Assembly (NCBI RefSeq): GCF_021026095.1
Contig: NZ_JAJNCU010000001.1
Location: 854,503 to 918,502, forward strand
DNA: 64,000 nt
Reading direction: 5' to 3'
DNA from: Salinicoccus halitifaciens
GTDB taxonomy: Bacteria > Bacillota > Bacilli > Staphylococcales > Salinicoccaceae
Both the position numbers and the translations under genes were made by a program. The notes under the pieces were generated by a model that ran no database searches, was not told the origin of the DNA, and saw only the letters and a program-made list of their open reading frames with translations. Numbering within the stretch: the first letter of the stretch is position 1; every line of letters begins with the position of its first letter. Shown piece after piece: positions 53,004-62,553 of the stretch.

Positions 53004-53062
53004 AAAATAGCTGACTTTACTTTGTATCATAAACATACATAAGTAAAGTCAGCTAATTTTAT
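53004..53062. terminator. Bidirectional terminator between IDEAL and lplA genes
   Basis: Arms AAAATAGCTGACTTTACTT and AAGTAAAGTCAGCTAATTTT around a 22-nt loop, with A and T runs on either side. Confidence 0.88.
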
Positions 53063-53063
53063 T

Positions 53064-54053
53064 TTATACGGCAAGTTCCAGGAACTCTTCCCTCGTGATC
53101 CTGCCAAGATAATGGCTGATGTCGATATCTTTCAGTGCATTGTCGATCGCCTCATAGCTGTGTTCCACACCTTCAAGACGCTCCTCGATATCCACCACTT
53201 CTCCTACACCGAAAAAGTCCCCGAAGATCTTAGCCTGTTCAATCCTGCCCTGATTGACTTCGAATCTTATATCCAAAAGTCCTGCCGGGAATTTATGGGA
53301 GGCATTGAAGTTATACTTGGGGTTTCTGCCGTAGTTCCACTCCCATGTCTGGTACTTTTCCTCGGATAACTTGTTGATCTTTTCCCAGTCTTCATCAGTC
53401 AGTTTGTATTCTTCGACTTCTTCCAGAGAACCGAATATTTTAATCAGTATACGGCGTTTGAATTCTTCTATATCTATCTTTTCATCCAGGAAGTCATTGA
53501 TGTTGCCGACTCTTGCGCTCACTGATTTGATGCCTTTGGATTCAATTTTTTTTGGGTTCACTTTAAGTGCATTCTGGACTTCATTGATATCACTGTCGAG
53601 CATGACAGTACCGTGGGAGAACATTCTGCCTTTCTGGGTGAACATCGCGTTTCCGGAAACCTTCTTTCCGTCGACTTCAATGTCGTTCCTGCCTGACAGT
53701 TCCGCATTGACGCCCATATCCTGAAGTGCATCGACGATCGGCTGCGTGAACTTTTTGAAGTTATGGAAACTGTCGCCGTCGTCCTCGGTGATGAAGCTGA
53801 AATTCAAGTTGCCTTCATCATGGTATACAGCACCGCCTCCGGAAACACGCCGCACCACTTTGATGCCGTGCTCACGGATGTAGGGTTCATTGATCTCCTC
53901 GATGGTGTTCTGGTTTTTGCCGATGATGATGGACGGCTGATTCACATAAAATAAAAAGTATGAGTCATCAGTGGGGATTTCCCTCAGTACGTACTCCTCC
54001 ATCGCCAGGTTGACCATGGGATCTGTAATGTTGTTGTTGGATATGAATTTCAC
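53064..54053 (-). CDS. lplA: Lipoate--protein ligase
   Basis: Attaches free lipoate to E2 and GcvH proteins; 329 aa. Lipoyl-AMP site RRVSGGGAVYHDEGNLNFSF and the catalytic lysine region in GRNDIEVDGKKVSGNA are intact, and the C-terminal accessory domain is present. It starts with GTG, 7 nt after GGAGG; a longer ATG reading lacks a ribosome site. Confidence 0.95.
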   Translation of the reverse strand: MKFISNNNITDPMVNLAMEEYVLREIPTDDSYFLFYVNQPSIIIGKNQNTIEEINEPYIREHGIKVVRRVSGGGAVYHDEGNLNFSFITEDDGDSFHNFKKFTQPIVDALQDMGVNAELSGRNDIEVDGKKVSGNAMFTQKGRMFSHGTVMLDSDINEVQNALKVNPKKIESKGIKSVSARVGNINDFLDEKIDIEEFKRRILIKIFGSLEEVEEYKLTDEDWEKINKLSEEKYQTWEWNYGRNPKYNFNASHKFPAGLLDIRFEVNQGRIEQAKIFGDFFGVGEVVDIEERLEGVEHSYEAIDNALKDIDISHYLGRITREEFLELAV

Positions 54054-54119
54054 GGTATGACCTCCTATAAATAATGATCTGAGACCATTATATATCAATC
54101 AGGTGGCATATGGCGTCCA

Positions 54120-55496
54120 TTATGATCTTGAACCGGAAAGAACATTTTCAGCAGCTTCCCTGCCGCCTTTCACACAGTCCGGCAGACCGACGGCATAGTG
54201 TGATGCTCCGATCAGCTGTATGCCGGGGTACGTCTCTTCCATATGTTCATGGATGCCGTCGATCATTTCTTTATGGCCGACGTTGTAATTCGGCATCGAG
54301 TTCTTGAGCTTGGTGACGATCTTCAGTTCAGGCTCTCCCTCGATGTCCATGATCCTGTCCAGATCTTTACGGGCGAGACGGAGGATGTCTTCTTCAGACT
54401 TCTCTTCGACGATGAAATCACCCGGTTTGCCGACATATGCCCTGAGCAGCACTTTGCCCTCGGGAGTGGAATGCTTCCACTTCTTATTGGTCCACGTGCA
54501 GGCGGTGATTGAAGTATCCATATTGCGGCTGACCACAAAACCGGTTCCATCTATATCATTCTTCACCTGATCGGCATCAAAGGACATGACGACCGTCGCC
54601 ACACTCGTTGCAGGCATATGCTTGAAATACTCGAGTTCTTTATCGTCGAACCAGCGCTTGTACTGGAAATGCGGGGTCGTGATGATCACCTGGTCATAAT
54701 GTGCTTCTTTGCCGTTGACCGTCACTTTGTAACCTTCACCGGATTTCACTATCGCTTCGACGTCACTGTTGAAGTGCAGGTTGGCATTCTGTGACGCCAC
54801 CCTCTCCTGGAGCCTTTCGATGAATGAGCTCAATCCATTTTTGAACTGGAAGAACTGCCCGACTTTTTTTGTGTTCTTCTTAGGCTGTTTCGCTTTGATC
54901 ATGCCTTTGATCAGGCTGCCGTACTTCTGTTCCTGATGCTTGAAATCAGGGTAGGTCGACATCAGGCTGAGTTTGTCGATCGGCGTGCTGTATACGCCGG
55001 ACAACAGGGGGTCGATGAGGTTCTCAAGAACCTCATCGCCGAGCCTCTCCCTGAAGAAGCTGCCAGCGGAGACATCCGTGTATAAAGGTGTCCTGCCTTT
55101 CGCAAGATCCATCAACGCACGCAGCTTGCCCGGAACAGAGATCAGGCTCGATGTCAGGAAAGGCATGATCTCCGTCGGAACACCGAGCATCGTGCCGGGC
55201 GGCACCGGATGCAGCTGGTGTCTGGCATAAATGTACGCCTGACCTGTTTCATTCCTCACGAGATCGCCTTCAAGCCCGATTTCCTTTGCAAGGTCCGTCA
55301 ACGCTTCTTTGCGGCTCAAATAAGATTCGGGCCCGAGCTCGATGACAAAGCCGTCCTTACGGTATGTCTTGATCTTGCCGCCCGCATGGTCCGCTTTCTC
55401 GTAGATGTCCACTTCAATATCCTGGCCGTCCCTGGTGAGATAGAAACCTGCAGACAGTCCTGTGATGCCTGCACCGATAATGGCAACTTTCGTCAT
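54120..55496 (-). CDS. cgoX: Coproporphyrinogen III oxidase CgoX (HemY type)
   Basis: FAD enzyme of 458 aa. It has the GxGxxG start VAIIGAGITGLSAGFYL and the HemY-family end GASHYAVGLPDCVKGGREAAENV. In Gram-positives it oxidises coproporphyrinogen III to coproporphyrin III in the coproporphyrin-dependent heme route. AAGAAGGG precedes ATG. Last of hemE-cpfC-cgoX, 22 bp after cpfC. Confidence 0.95.
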   Translation of the reverse strand: MTKVAIIGAGITGLSAGFYLTRDGQDIEVDIYEKADHAGGKIKTYRKDGFVIELGPESYLSRKEALTDLAKEIGLEGDLVRNETGQAYIYARHQLHPVPPGTMLGVPTEIMPFLTSSLISVPGKLRALMDLAKGRTPLYTDVSAGSFFRERLGDEVLENLIDPLLSGVYSTPIDKLSLMSTYPDFKHQEQKYGSLIKGMIKAKQPKKNTKKVGQFFQFKNGLSSFIERLQERVASQNANLHFNSDVEAIVKSGEGYKVTVNGKEAHYDQVIITTPHFQYKRWFDDKELEYFKHMPATSVATVVMSFDADQVKNDIDGTGFVVSRNMDTSITACTWTNKKWKHSTPEGKVLLRAYVGKPGDFIVEEKSEEDILRLARKDLDRIMDIEGEPELKIVTKLKNSMPNYNVGHKEMIDGIHEHMEETYPGIQLIGASHYAVGLPDCVKGGREAAENVLSGSRS

Positions 55497-55518
55497 TTAA
55501 AACCCTTCTTTGCTACTA

Positions 55519-56433
55519 TTATAGTCTCTCGAGCTGATTGATCATCGCCTGGATGAATCTTTCATCTGTGTTCGGCATTGTCGGCCTGTGGTAGCCGGCT
55601 CCAACTTCGTCACACACCACTTTACACTCATAGTCGTTGTCATAAAGTACTTCCAGGTGCTCACAGACAAATCCGAGCGGCAGGTAGATGAAGTGTTTGA
55701 ATCCATGCTCATTATACAAATCACGCGTCAGATCCTGCACATCGGGTCCAAGCCATGGTTCCGGCGTGTTGCCCTCGGACTGCCAGCCGACGAAGACGTT
55801 CTGAAGATCCGCCTGCTCTTTCAGCAGCTGTGCAGTTTCTTCGAGCTGTCCCGGATAAGGGTCGTTCTGTTCTTTGATCTTCTCCGGAAGGCTGTGTGCG
55901 CTCACGATGATCGCCGTCTCACCGTGCTCCGCTTCATCGATTTCACTCAGTGAAGATTTGACCGCTTCCGTCCAGAAATCCAGGAACGGCTGCTCATCAT
56001 AAAATGACTCAACGGATTTCAGCTCGATGCCGTATTTTTCGCACTCTTCCTGGGCACGCTGGTTGTAGGTGCCGACGGAGAAATTGGAATAATGCGGTGC
56101 CAGCACGACGGACTCGGCTTCTTTTATACCGTCTTCCGACATCTGCTTCACTGCATCTTCGATGAACGGATCGATATGCTTCAGGCCGATGTAGAGCTGG
56201 TATTCATCTTCAGATTTTGAATTATATTGCTGCAGCAGTGCTTCCGCCTGCCTCTCAGTCGTATCAGCCAAAGGGGAGATTCCGCCAATCGCCTCGTAAC
56301 GGTCCTTCAAGTCCTGAAGTGCCTCTTCGCTTGGCGGCCTGCCATGTCTGATATGGGTGTAATAAGGCTCGATATCCTCTTCTTTATAAGGCGTTCCGTA
56401 TGCCATTACCAATAATCCTTTTTTCTGTGCCAC
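55519..56433 (-). CDS. cpfC: Coproporphyrin III ferrochelatase
   Basis: Inserts iron into coproporphyrin III; 304 aa. Features: [55 protein letters not shown] with the metal-site His, and [16 protein letters not shown] with the catalytic Glu. The GTG at 56433 aligns with the staphylococcal start ([13 protein letters not shown]); a GTG 9 nt upstream overlaps the hemE stop. The ribosome site AAAGGA lies inside the hemE end, so translation is probably coupled. Confidence 0.94.
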   Translation of the reverse strand: MAQKKGLLVMAYGTPYKEEDIEPYYTHIRHGRPPSEEALQDLKDRYEAIGGISPLADTTERQAEALLQQYNSKSEDEYQLYIGLKHIDPFIEDAVKQMSEDGIKEAESVVLAPHYSNFSVGTYNQRAQEECEKYGIELKSVESFYDEQPFLDFWTEAVKSSLSEIDEAEHGETAIIVSAHSLPEKIKEQNDPYPGQLEETAQLLKEQADLQNVFVGWQSEGNTPEPWLGPDVQDLTRDLYNEHGFKHFIYLPLGFVCEHLEVLYDNDYECKVVCDEVGAGYHRPTMPNTDERFIQAMINQLERL

Positions 56434-56438
56434 TAAAA

Positions 56439-57464
56439 TCACAATCCTTTACTGTAAGTATGAACTAATTCTGTCAATCTCTTAAGAGTGTCGGGTTCCA
56501 CTTCAGGGAACACGCCGTGTCCAAGGTTGAATATATGTCCGGTCCTGTTGCCCTGATCCACGATTTCCTTGGCTTTCGCTTCGATGATTTCCCAGTCTGT
56601 CAGCAGCAATGCCGGTTCAAGGTTCCCCTGCAGTGCTTTTTTGACACCCATCTCCCTCGCTTCGTTGATGGATGTCCTCCAGTCAAGTCCGATCACATCA
56701 ACATCAAGCGTGTTCCATTCAGGTATGAGATGGGAAGCGCCGATGCCGAAGACGATGACAGGCACACCTTTCGACCTCACGTGGGCCGCGATCCTGTTCA
56801 TGTAAGGTGACAAATGTTCAGCATAGACAGGTCTGCTCAACGCACCGCTCCATGAATCGAATATTTGGATGATGCTTGCACCCGAATCGATCTGGGCATC
56901 CAGATAAGTGATGCTCATATCCGTCAGTTTCTCCATCAACTTATGCCATGTTTCAGGCTCGTTGTAGAGCAGCTGCTTGGTTTTATGGAAATTTTTTGTC
57001 GGCCCGCCTTCGATCATGTAGCTCGCCACTGTAAACGGCGCACCGCAGAAGCCGATCAAAGGTACATTGAGTTTTTCCTTCGTCAATATTTCGATCGTTT
57101 TATAAATGTAGTCGAGATCCTTATAAGGGTCCAGTTCCCCGAGTTTCTCGACATCTTTAATATCCTTGATCGGATTATGGATGACCGGCCCGACGCCCGC
57201 CTTGATCTCCACATCGATGCCAATCGGTGCCAGCGGTGTGATGATGTCCTTGTAAAGTACCGCCGCATCAACATTGTAATTCTCCACCGGGGTCGCCGTT
57301 AAGTAAGCTGTCAGCTCAGGCTGCTTCGTGATTTCAATCAAAGAATACTTTTCCTTGACCTTCAAATACTCAGGCTGGCTGCGCCCCACCTGCCTCATGA
57401 ACCATACAGGTGTATATTCTGTCTTCTCACCTTTTGCCGCTCTAATCAAAGTATCATTAAACAA
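56439..57464 (-). CDS. hemE: Uroporphyrinogen decarboxylase
   Basis: Converts uroporphyrinogen III to coproporphyrinogen III. Signatures [15 protein letters not shown] and [17 protein letters not shown] are present, with the catalytic Asp region ALQGNLEP near the end. I choose the TTG at 57464, 8 nt behind GGAGG, giving 341 aa, similar to relatives. An ATG at 57494 would add ten residues but has no ribosome site at good distance. First gene of hemE-cpfC-cgoX. Confidence 0.93.
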   Translation of the reverse strand: MFNDTLIRAAKGEKTEYTPVWFMRQVGRSQPEYLKVKEKYSLIEITKQPELTAYLTATPVENYNVDAAVLYKDIITPLAPIGIDVEIKAGVGPVIHNPIKDIKDVEKLGELDPYKDLDYIYKTIEILTKEKLNVPLIGFCGAPFTVASYMIEGGPTKNFHKTKQLLYNEPETWHKLMEKLTDMSITYLDAQIDSGASIIQIFDSWSGALSRPVYAEHLSPYMNRIAAHVRSKGVPVIVFGIGASHLIPEWNTLDVDVIGLDWRTSINEAREMGVKKALQGNLEPALLLTDWEIIEAKAKEIVDQGNRTGHIFNLGHGVFPEVEPDTLKRLTELVHTYSKGL

Positions 57465-57572
57465 TTCAAAAGCCTCCGTCTCATAATTTCCCATACTATA
57501 ATATCATACCTTACATTCAGTGTCATAACAGATAAATTAATGACAAAAAAATGATATTTGCCGGGCGCTCAA

Positions 57573-57598
57573 GTTTAAATCGGCACAGTGAAAGGTAT
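57573..57598 (+). promoter_or_regulatory. Sigma-B-like promoter of the traP-like gene
   Basis: GTTTAA, 14 bp, AGGTAT. The 16-mer GGTATAGTAGATATAA (57594-57609) is shared exactly with the promoter of acidic lipoprotein 3. Confidence 0.5.
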
Positions 57599-57631
57599 AG
57601 TAGATATAAGACATGATAAGAGGTGAACATA

Positions 57632-58174
57632 ATGAAATTACACGTGACAACAGGCACTCTCGACTATATGACTTCCATGAAAGAAAAAAACCCCGAGCTG
57701 ATGATGAATGCCAGGGATCGGGAAGCCATGCTGTACACTGAGGACGAAGATGCAACACTTTTTGCTTCAGGGTATGACTATGAAATTTTGCACAGCGGCG
57801 GTTCATTGAATGAGGAAAGCACTGTCCATATACAATATATACCTGTTTCGGGAAGCGGCAATGCGTCCATTTTGGGGCATCTGTCGGATCTGAATCAGAA
57901 GCTGCAGAATGTGAAAGGGCTCCTTGCATACCGCATCGGCCATTCCGATGACAGGGATACTTTCATCGTCTTCACGCAGTGGCCGGCCAGCTCGACGATA
58001 AGGGACTTCAAAACGTCCGACGTCTACAGGGACTACCTGACGACCGATGTCCTGAAGAAATTCCGTGATGCAGGTGCCATGTTCCACAGCTACAGTGCAT
58101 CAAAGATTTATTTGCCTGTCCAGGAGAATGAAGAAGCGCTGAAAAACCAGCCTGAAGACGAAGAAGATTACTGA
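57632..58174 (+). CDS. traP: TRAP/HmoB-like ABM-domain protein
   Basis: A 180-aa cytosolic protein of the staphylococcal TRAP (target of RNAIII-activating protein) and Bacillus HmoB group. The C-terminal half (about 65-165) is an ABM-fold domain, with YRIGHSDDRDTFIVFTQWP and the helix FKTSDVYRDYL. HmoB degrades heme; the quorum-sensing role once claimed for TRAP is disputed. GAGGTG is 6 nt before ATG; a GTG 9 nt upstream is inside the site. Position between hemE and ecsB is the staphylococcal order. Confidence 0.9.
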   Translation: MKLHVTTGTLDYMTSMKEKNPELMMNARDREAMLYTEDEDATLFASGYDYEILHSGGSLNEESTVHIQYIPVSGSGNASILGHLSDLNQKLQNVKGLLAYRIGHSDDRDTFIVFTQWPASSTIRDFKTSDVYRDYLTTDVLKKFRDAGAMFHSYSASKIYLPVQENEEALKNQPEDEEDY

Positions 58175-58206
58175 GCGGTTCAATCACTCAGTAATCTTTC
58201 TTTTTT
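58168..58206 (+). terminator. traP terminator
   Basis: Arms ACTGAG/CTCAGT with a partly paired loop, followed by AATCTTTCTTTTTT; also reaches the ecsB stop codon. Confidence 0.7.
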
Positions 58207-59382
58207 ATATACATTTTTGCTGAAGTAGCTGTTCAGCATATAGCCCCACAAGGGGAAGACCGCCGCAATGTAGAAATATACAGGATGCAGAAGGATGAAT
58301 AAGGCTGCAAGGAGCAGCGCAATCATGAAAATCATCTTATGGGAAAAGCGGATGTACCCGTCCTGTATATACTCCCTTTTCACCGGCCATACTTTGGGCC
58401 AAAGCAAATACGCCTGCGCGGTGTAGAGCTGTGACATCTGAAGGACGATGACATAAAGTGCGAACAGCAGGACGATCACCGATAATACAAGCTGATCCAC
58501 CCATATGATGACGATAGAGAATATCACCAGAAGCCTCAGGATGATCATCGGCAGATCATTGTCCCTTAAGAATGTCCTTCTGAAGAGGTATTCATACATA
58601 TGATCTTTATTGAAACGGCCCGCCTTCGGCCGCCTCAGGAGAAAATCGAAGTACTTCCGCCTCTTATACTGCTTCGACGCCTGCCGGACATTGGTGAACA
58701 TCGACACATACTGGTAATATTTCTGCCTCATCGATGCTTCATAATCGATGATTTCCGGCCAGTCCAGATTTTTATATTGCTTCTTCTGAATCCAGAGATA
58801 CAGGCCGCCGATCAGCAGAAGACCGAGGATGATGAATGCCGGATGGATGAGCAGTGAAAGAAGCGATGCAAAGTGGATGATGATCAGCAGCGATATTACA
58901 GTGTTCCGGGACACCGGCGAATTCACTGCATCCCGCCTGATCAAAAATGCCATGATGTATAAGAGTACTGACATCCCTGCAAATAAAACCATCACCCAGC
59001 CCGGATGGCCGACCCGGAGCAGCAGCAGCGATATGACGAGCCCGATCACCGGGAGGTAGATTCCGAGCCAGATTGAATACCTGTCCATGGATGAAAAGTA
59101 GCTTTTCATATGCTTTTCGTAAGGTGGCAGGAACAGCACGTCCGCCTCCTTCAAAAGCGGGCGGTACTTCGGCAGCAGCGTGAAGCTCATGAGCAGTGCC
59201 GCGATGATGTCCAGGTAGATGTTCGGCTCCATCACCGACAGCATCCCGAGGAGCGAATACAGGAATACCCCTGCCGCAATCGTCAGGAATATCAAAAAGT
59301 GGCTGTTGAATATATATTTGCCGTAATATGCACGGGTCCTGATGTCATCTTCTATCCTGCTCTTATGAAGGGGTGCTTTCAT
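58180..59382 (-). CDS. ecsB: ABC transporter membrane subunit EcsB
   Basis: A 400-aa membrane protein with about eight to ten helices in three groups (22-75, 100-205, 280-390) and a cytosolic charged region between (about 205-275), as in EcsB of Bacillus and S. aureus. Together with EcsA it affects secretion, competence and regulated proteolysis; the transported substrate is not firmly known. The start overlaps ecsA by 20 nt. Confidence 0.92.
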   Translation of the reverse strand: MKAPLHKSRIEDDIRTRAYYGKYIFNSHFLIFLTIAAGVFLYSLLGMLSVMEPNIYLDIIAALLMSFTLLPKYRPLLKEADVLFLPPYEKHMKSYFSSMDRYSIWLGIYLPVIGLVISLLLLRVGHPGWVMVLFAGMSVLLYIMAFLIRRDAVNSPVSRNTVISLLIIIHFASLLSLLIHPAFIILGLLLIGGLYLWIQKKQYKNLDWPEIIDYEASMRQKYYQYVSMFTNVRQASKQYKRRKYFDFLLRRPKAGRFNKDHMYEYLFRRTFLRDNDLPMIILRLLVIFSIVIIWVDQLVLSVIVLLFALYVIVLQMSQLYTAQAYLLWPKVWPVKREYIQDGYIRFSHKMIFMIALLLAALFILLHPVYFYIAAVFPLWGYMLNSYFSKNVYKKERLLSD

Positions 59383-60115
59383 TGGAACCCGCGCCCCCCG
59401 TCAGTGACAAATACAACTCGTCGAGTGAAGCCCCCGGCATGCCGAGTTCCGACCTCAGTTCATCAATCGTACCGGAGACCAGCAGCCTGCCGTCATCCAG
59501 TATCACATAGCGGTCACAGTAACGTTCAGCCGTGGATAAAATATGTGTGCTCATCAGGATCGAGCGGCCTTCCGCCCTTTCAGACACCATCAGTTCGATC
59601 AGTGATTCGATGCCCAGGGGATCGAGGCCAAGGAAAGGTTCATCAATGATGTAGAGGTCCGGCTCGACGATGAATGCACAGATGAGCATCACTTTCTGCT
59701 TCATCCCCTTCGAGAAATGCGTCGGGAACATTTCGCCTTTCTCATCCAGCCTGAAGACTTTCAAAAGCTTTTCGGCACGTTCCCACGCTGCCCCCTCCTC
59801 CAGCCCGTAGGCCATGATGGTCATATCGATATGCTCGTTCAACGTCAATTCCTCATACAATATCGGTGACTCGGGGATATAGGCGAGCGCGCGCCTGTAC
59901 TCTTCCGTATCTTCTGCGATCTCCATACCGTTGACTTCGATGCGCCCGGACTGCGGGTTTAAAAGGCCCAGTATATGTTTGATCGTCGTACTCTTGCCTG
60001 CGCCGTTCAGCCCGATCAGGCCGACGATCTCGCCTGCCTTGATATTGAAACTGATATCATGGATGACGGCGGTCCTGGAATAACCGCCTGTCAATTTCTC
60101 TATATTCAGAACCAT
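59363..60115 (-). CDS. ecsA: ABC transporter ATP-binding protein EcsA
   Basis: A 250-aa ATPase. Walker A GLNGAGKST (35-43), signature FSKGMKQKV (LSGGQ variant as in EcsA), Walker B LYIIDEPFLGLDP and the switch His in STHI. First gene of ecsAB, divergent from hit. Confidence 0.94.
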   Translation of the reverse strand: MVLNIEKLTGGYSRTAVIHDISFNIKAGEIVGLIGLNGAGKSTTIKHILGLLNPQSGRIEVNGMEIAEDTEEYRRALAYIPESPILYEELTLNEHIDMTIMAYGLEEGAAWERAEKLLKVFRLDEKGEMFPTHFSKGMKQKVMLICAFIVEPDLYIIDEPFLGLDPLGIESLIELMVSERAEGRSILMSTHILSTAERYCDRYVILDDGRLLVSGTIDELRSELGMPGASLDELYLSLTGGAGSNESTPS

Positions 60116-60202
60116 ATTCGACTTCCTTTAATTTAAATAAAATTATTTGTATACTGATACTAAGTTACAATATATCATAATAAAACTACGGAGGTACAAT
60201 GA

Positions 60203-60631
60203 ATGAGTAAAACAATTTTTGAACAGATCGTCGACAGGGAAATCCCGGCAAACATCGTCTATGAAGATGAAACGGTCCTCGCCTTCATGGATGCATTTCC
60301 TTTGTCGAAAGGCCATACACTCGTCATTCCGAAGCGCCCGATTGAAAACATCTATAACCTGGATGATGAGACCGGTGCTGAAGTGATGGCTGCAGTGACA
60401 AAAGTCGCCAGGGCACTCCGGGCCGCTTTCAATCCGAAGGGCCTGAACGTCGTTCAAAATAACGGCTCTTATGCCTCACAGTCCGTATTCCACCTGCACT
60501 TCCACCTCATACCGAGATATGACGATGAATACGACGGCTTCGCCTACAAATGGGACCCGGTCTCGGAACCCGGCTCGGATGATGAGCGCAAGGAACTCGA
60601 AGACCGCATCAAATCCGAGCTCGATGAGTAG
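60203..60631 (+). CDS. hit: HIT family nucleotide hydrolase
   Basis: A 142-aa HINT-type protein. The histidine triad is HLHFHLIPR (about 98-106); N-terminal half has IPANIVYEDETVLAF and PLSKGHTLVIPKR. Acts on nucleotide phosphoramidates or related mononucleotides. CGGAGG is 9 nt before ATG. Conserved neighbour of ecsA and prsA in Bacilli. Confidence 0.95.
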   Translation: MSKTIFEQIVDREIPANIVYEDETVLAFMDAFPLSKGHTLVIPKRPIENIYNLDDETGAEVMAAVTKVARALRAAFNPKGLNVVQNNGSYASQSVFHLHFHLIPRYDDEYDGFAYKWDPVSEPGSDDERKELEDRIKSELDE

Positions 60632-60687
60632 GACTCATTCTTAATGGGTAATGGTTTATATAAACTCGCTAAAAGGACGTGTCATGA

Positions 60688-61062
60688 ATGAAGCTTAAGA
60701 ATATAGCAGTCGGTTTTCTTGTCGGAGTGACCGGCGGTGCGCTCGTATCCATGCTGAATGCACCGAAATCCGGTTCGGAATTGCAGCAGTCTTTAAAGGA
60801 GGAATCAGGCAACTTCAAATCCCAGATGAACCAGGTGAAAATTGAAGCCAATGCTGTCAAATCCTCATTTTTAAAGACTAAACACGAGTCCCAGGAAGTA
60901 TTCAGCAGTCTGGGTGATGAAATCAAGACGATGATCAGCAACTTCCAGGCGGACATCAATCCCAATATCGAGAACATCCAGAACCATGTGGATAACCTCT
61001 CGAACCGCGGGGAAGAAATCAGTAAAACTGCGGGCAACATAACGAGCAGGAAGAAAAAATAA
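60688..61062 (+). CDS. YtxH domain protein
   Basis: A 124-aa protein with the YtxH N-terminus: a short glycine-rich membrane segment (AVGFLVGVTGGALVSML, 7-23) followed by NAPKSGSEL and an amphipathic helical rest. Role unknown; the family is often linked to stress and cell envelope. AAAGGACG lies about 10 nt before the ATG; an earlier ATG in another frame gives only five codons. Sits between hit and prsA as in staphylococci. Confidence 0.9.
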   Translation: MKLKNIAVGFLVGVTGGALVSMLNAPKSGSELQQSLKEESGNFKSQMNQVKIEANAVKSSFLKTKHESQEVFSSLGDEIKTMISNFQADINPNIENIQNHVDNLSNRGEEISKTAGNITSRKKK

Positions 61063-61076
61063 TATGATGCTGATTG

Positions 61077-61116
61077 ATGGCGGAACGCAATACTATTTGT
61101 GTTCCGCCATTTTTGT
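61077..61116 (+). terminator. ytxH-like gene terminator
   Basis: Stem ATGGCGGAAC/GTTCCGCCAT with further pairing inside and a TTTTTG tail. Confidence 0.88.
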
Positions 61117-61157
61117 ATGATATTATCACTTGTAGGATGACTAAAGGAGAAGTGTTT

Positions 61158-62201
61158 ATGAAGAAAAAATTGATGCCTGTTCTTATCGGACTGGGCCTGA
61201 TCGGACTCGCAGGATGCGGGAACGGCGAAGACAGCAGTTCGAACGGCGGGGACGGCGAAACACAATTTGGGGAAGTATTGGCAACAAGTGATGCAGGAGA
61301 CGTCACTGTTGATGATATATTGAATGAAATGGGTACGACCCAGGTCGCAAACCAAACTTTCCAGCTTGTGCTCGACCAGATACTGCAGGATAAATACAGC
61401 GATGAAGTTGATGAAAGTGAAATCAACGAACAGGTCGATGCCGAAATGAAGCAGTACGGCGGCGAGGAACAGTTCGAAATGATGATGGCCCAGCAGCAGC
61501 CGGGCATGACAGCGGAAAATTACAGGGAACAGCGTATAGCGAGTACATACCATGACCTCTTCTTCGCTGAAAGATTCGACATCACCGATGAAGAAGCTAT
61601 GGAAAATGCAGCAGAAGGCGCACATATCCTCATTGCGGTGGATGAAGAGGATGAGGACGGTTTATCAGATGAAGAAGCTGAAGAAAAAGCTGAAGATCTG
61701 ATTTCTGAAATCGAAGACGGCGCAGACTTCGGTGAAGTCGCCGAAGAAGAGTCGGATGATCCGGGCAGTGCCGCAGAACAGGGTTCACTCGGTCTTGTCA
61801 CTGAAGGACAGATGGTGCCTGAATTTGAAGAAGCACTCTTCGAACTTGAACCTGGTGAAATGACGAGCGAGCCTGTAGAATCAGACTTCGGTTATCATAT
61901 CATCCAAAGAGGCGAGGAAGAAAACCTTGATGAGGAACTTGATGCTGTAAAGAGCCAGATGGTCAACCAGAGAATCCAGGAAGATCCGGGCCAGGTCCTG
62001 ACTTTCTACCAGGATCTCCTTGACGAGTACAATGTCTCCTTTGAAAATGATGAAATCGAATCATATATTCAGGAAACTTACATGACGGACGGCGAAGAAG
62101 AAGCTGCTGAGGAAGAAGAAGCTGAAGATGCTGAAGAAGCATCTGCAGAAGATGCAGAAGAAGATGCTGATGAGGATACAGAGGAAGAAGACGAAGAATA
62201 A
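61158..62201 (+). CDS. prsA: Foldase lipoprotein PrsA
   Basis: Extracytoplasmic peptidyl-prolyl isomerase helping exported proteins fold; 347 aa. Lipobox GLAGC (Cys20), N-terminal chaperone region, and a parvulin (PpiC) domain at about 150-250 with HILIAVDEED, SDDPGSAAEQGSLGLVTEG and FGYHIIQ. The parvulin loop is enlarged by Glu-rich sequence, and the last 45 residues are almost purely Glu, Asp and Ala, unlike the short Ser/Lys-rich end of S. aureus PrsA. AAAGGAGAAG precedes ATG. Confidence 0.94.
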   Translation: MKKKLMPVLIGLGLIGLAGCGNGEDSSSNGGDGETQFGEVLATSDAGDVTVDDILNEMGTTQVANQTFQLVLDQILQDKYSDEVDESEINEQVDAEMKQYGGEEQFEMMMAQQQPGMTAENYREQRIASTYHDLFFAERFDITDEEAMENAAEGAHILIAVDEEDEDGLSDEEAEEKAEDLISEIEDGADFGEVAEEESDDPGSAAEQGSLGLVTEGQMVPEFEEALFELEPGEMTSEPVESDFGYHIIQRGEEENLDEELDAVKSQMVNQRIQEDPGQVLTFYQDLLDEYNVSFENDEIESYIQETYMTDGEEEAAEEEEAEDAEEASAEDAEEDADEDTEEEDEE

Positions 62202-62216
62202 AATTCATTTAACTTG

Positions 62217-62246
62217 AGATCTGCACCCCGGTGCAGATTTTTTTAT
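62217..62246 (+). terminator. prsA terminator
   Basis: Stem ATCTGCACC/GGTGCAGAT with loop CC and seven T. Confidence 0.92.
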
Positions 62247-62275
62247 GGCGTTTATTCTGTCCAGAGGTTGTTGAT

Positions 62276-62480
62276 GCCGATTTGGATTGCGATTTCCGGT
62301 CCCCCAAATCGGATTCACCTCTATATTCCGATCTCGAGGACGATTTTTACTGCCCCAAATCGGATTCCCTCTCCTATTCCGATTTGGATGACGATTTCTG
62401 CTGCTTCAAATCGGATTCCACCCCCTATTCCGATTTGGACAACGATTTCCACCCTTTCAAATCGGACTTTATTAAAATCT
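62276..62480. repeat. 51-bp tandem palindromic repeat array B
   Basis: Four units start exactly 51 bp apart at 62276, 62327, 62378 and 62429. Each has TCCGATTTGGA at its start (GCCGATTTGGA, TCCGATCTCGA in units 1 and 2), CGATTT about 15 bases in, and CAAATCGGATT about 29 bases in. The two outer motifs are inverted copies, so each unit can form a hairpin of 8-9 bp with a loop of about 20, and neighbouring units can pair across the junction. It fills the gap between the prsA terminator and the gltT promoter, on a stretch of 450 bp without a convincing gene. Confidence 0.9.
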
Positions 62481-62553
62481 TCCCCCAAATCCTCCAAAAA
62501 AATAAAAAAAGCAAATACTCTTATTCTTTTCTCAATTTTCTGTCTTTTGGTGA

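Noticed and set aside
60669..61625. 318-codon frame on the minus strand opposite the YtxH gene and prsA
   Set aside because: It runs through two real genes and a terminator; composition (Phe/Cys/His-rich) is that of an antisense translation.
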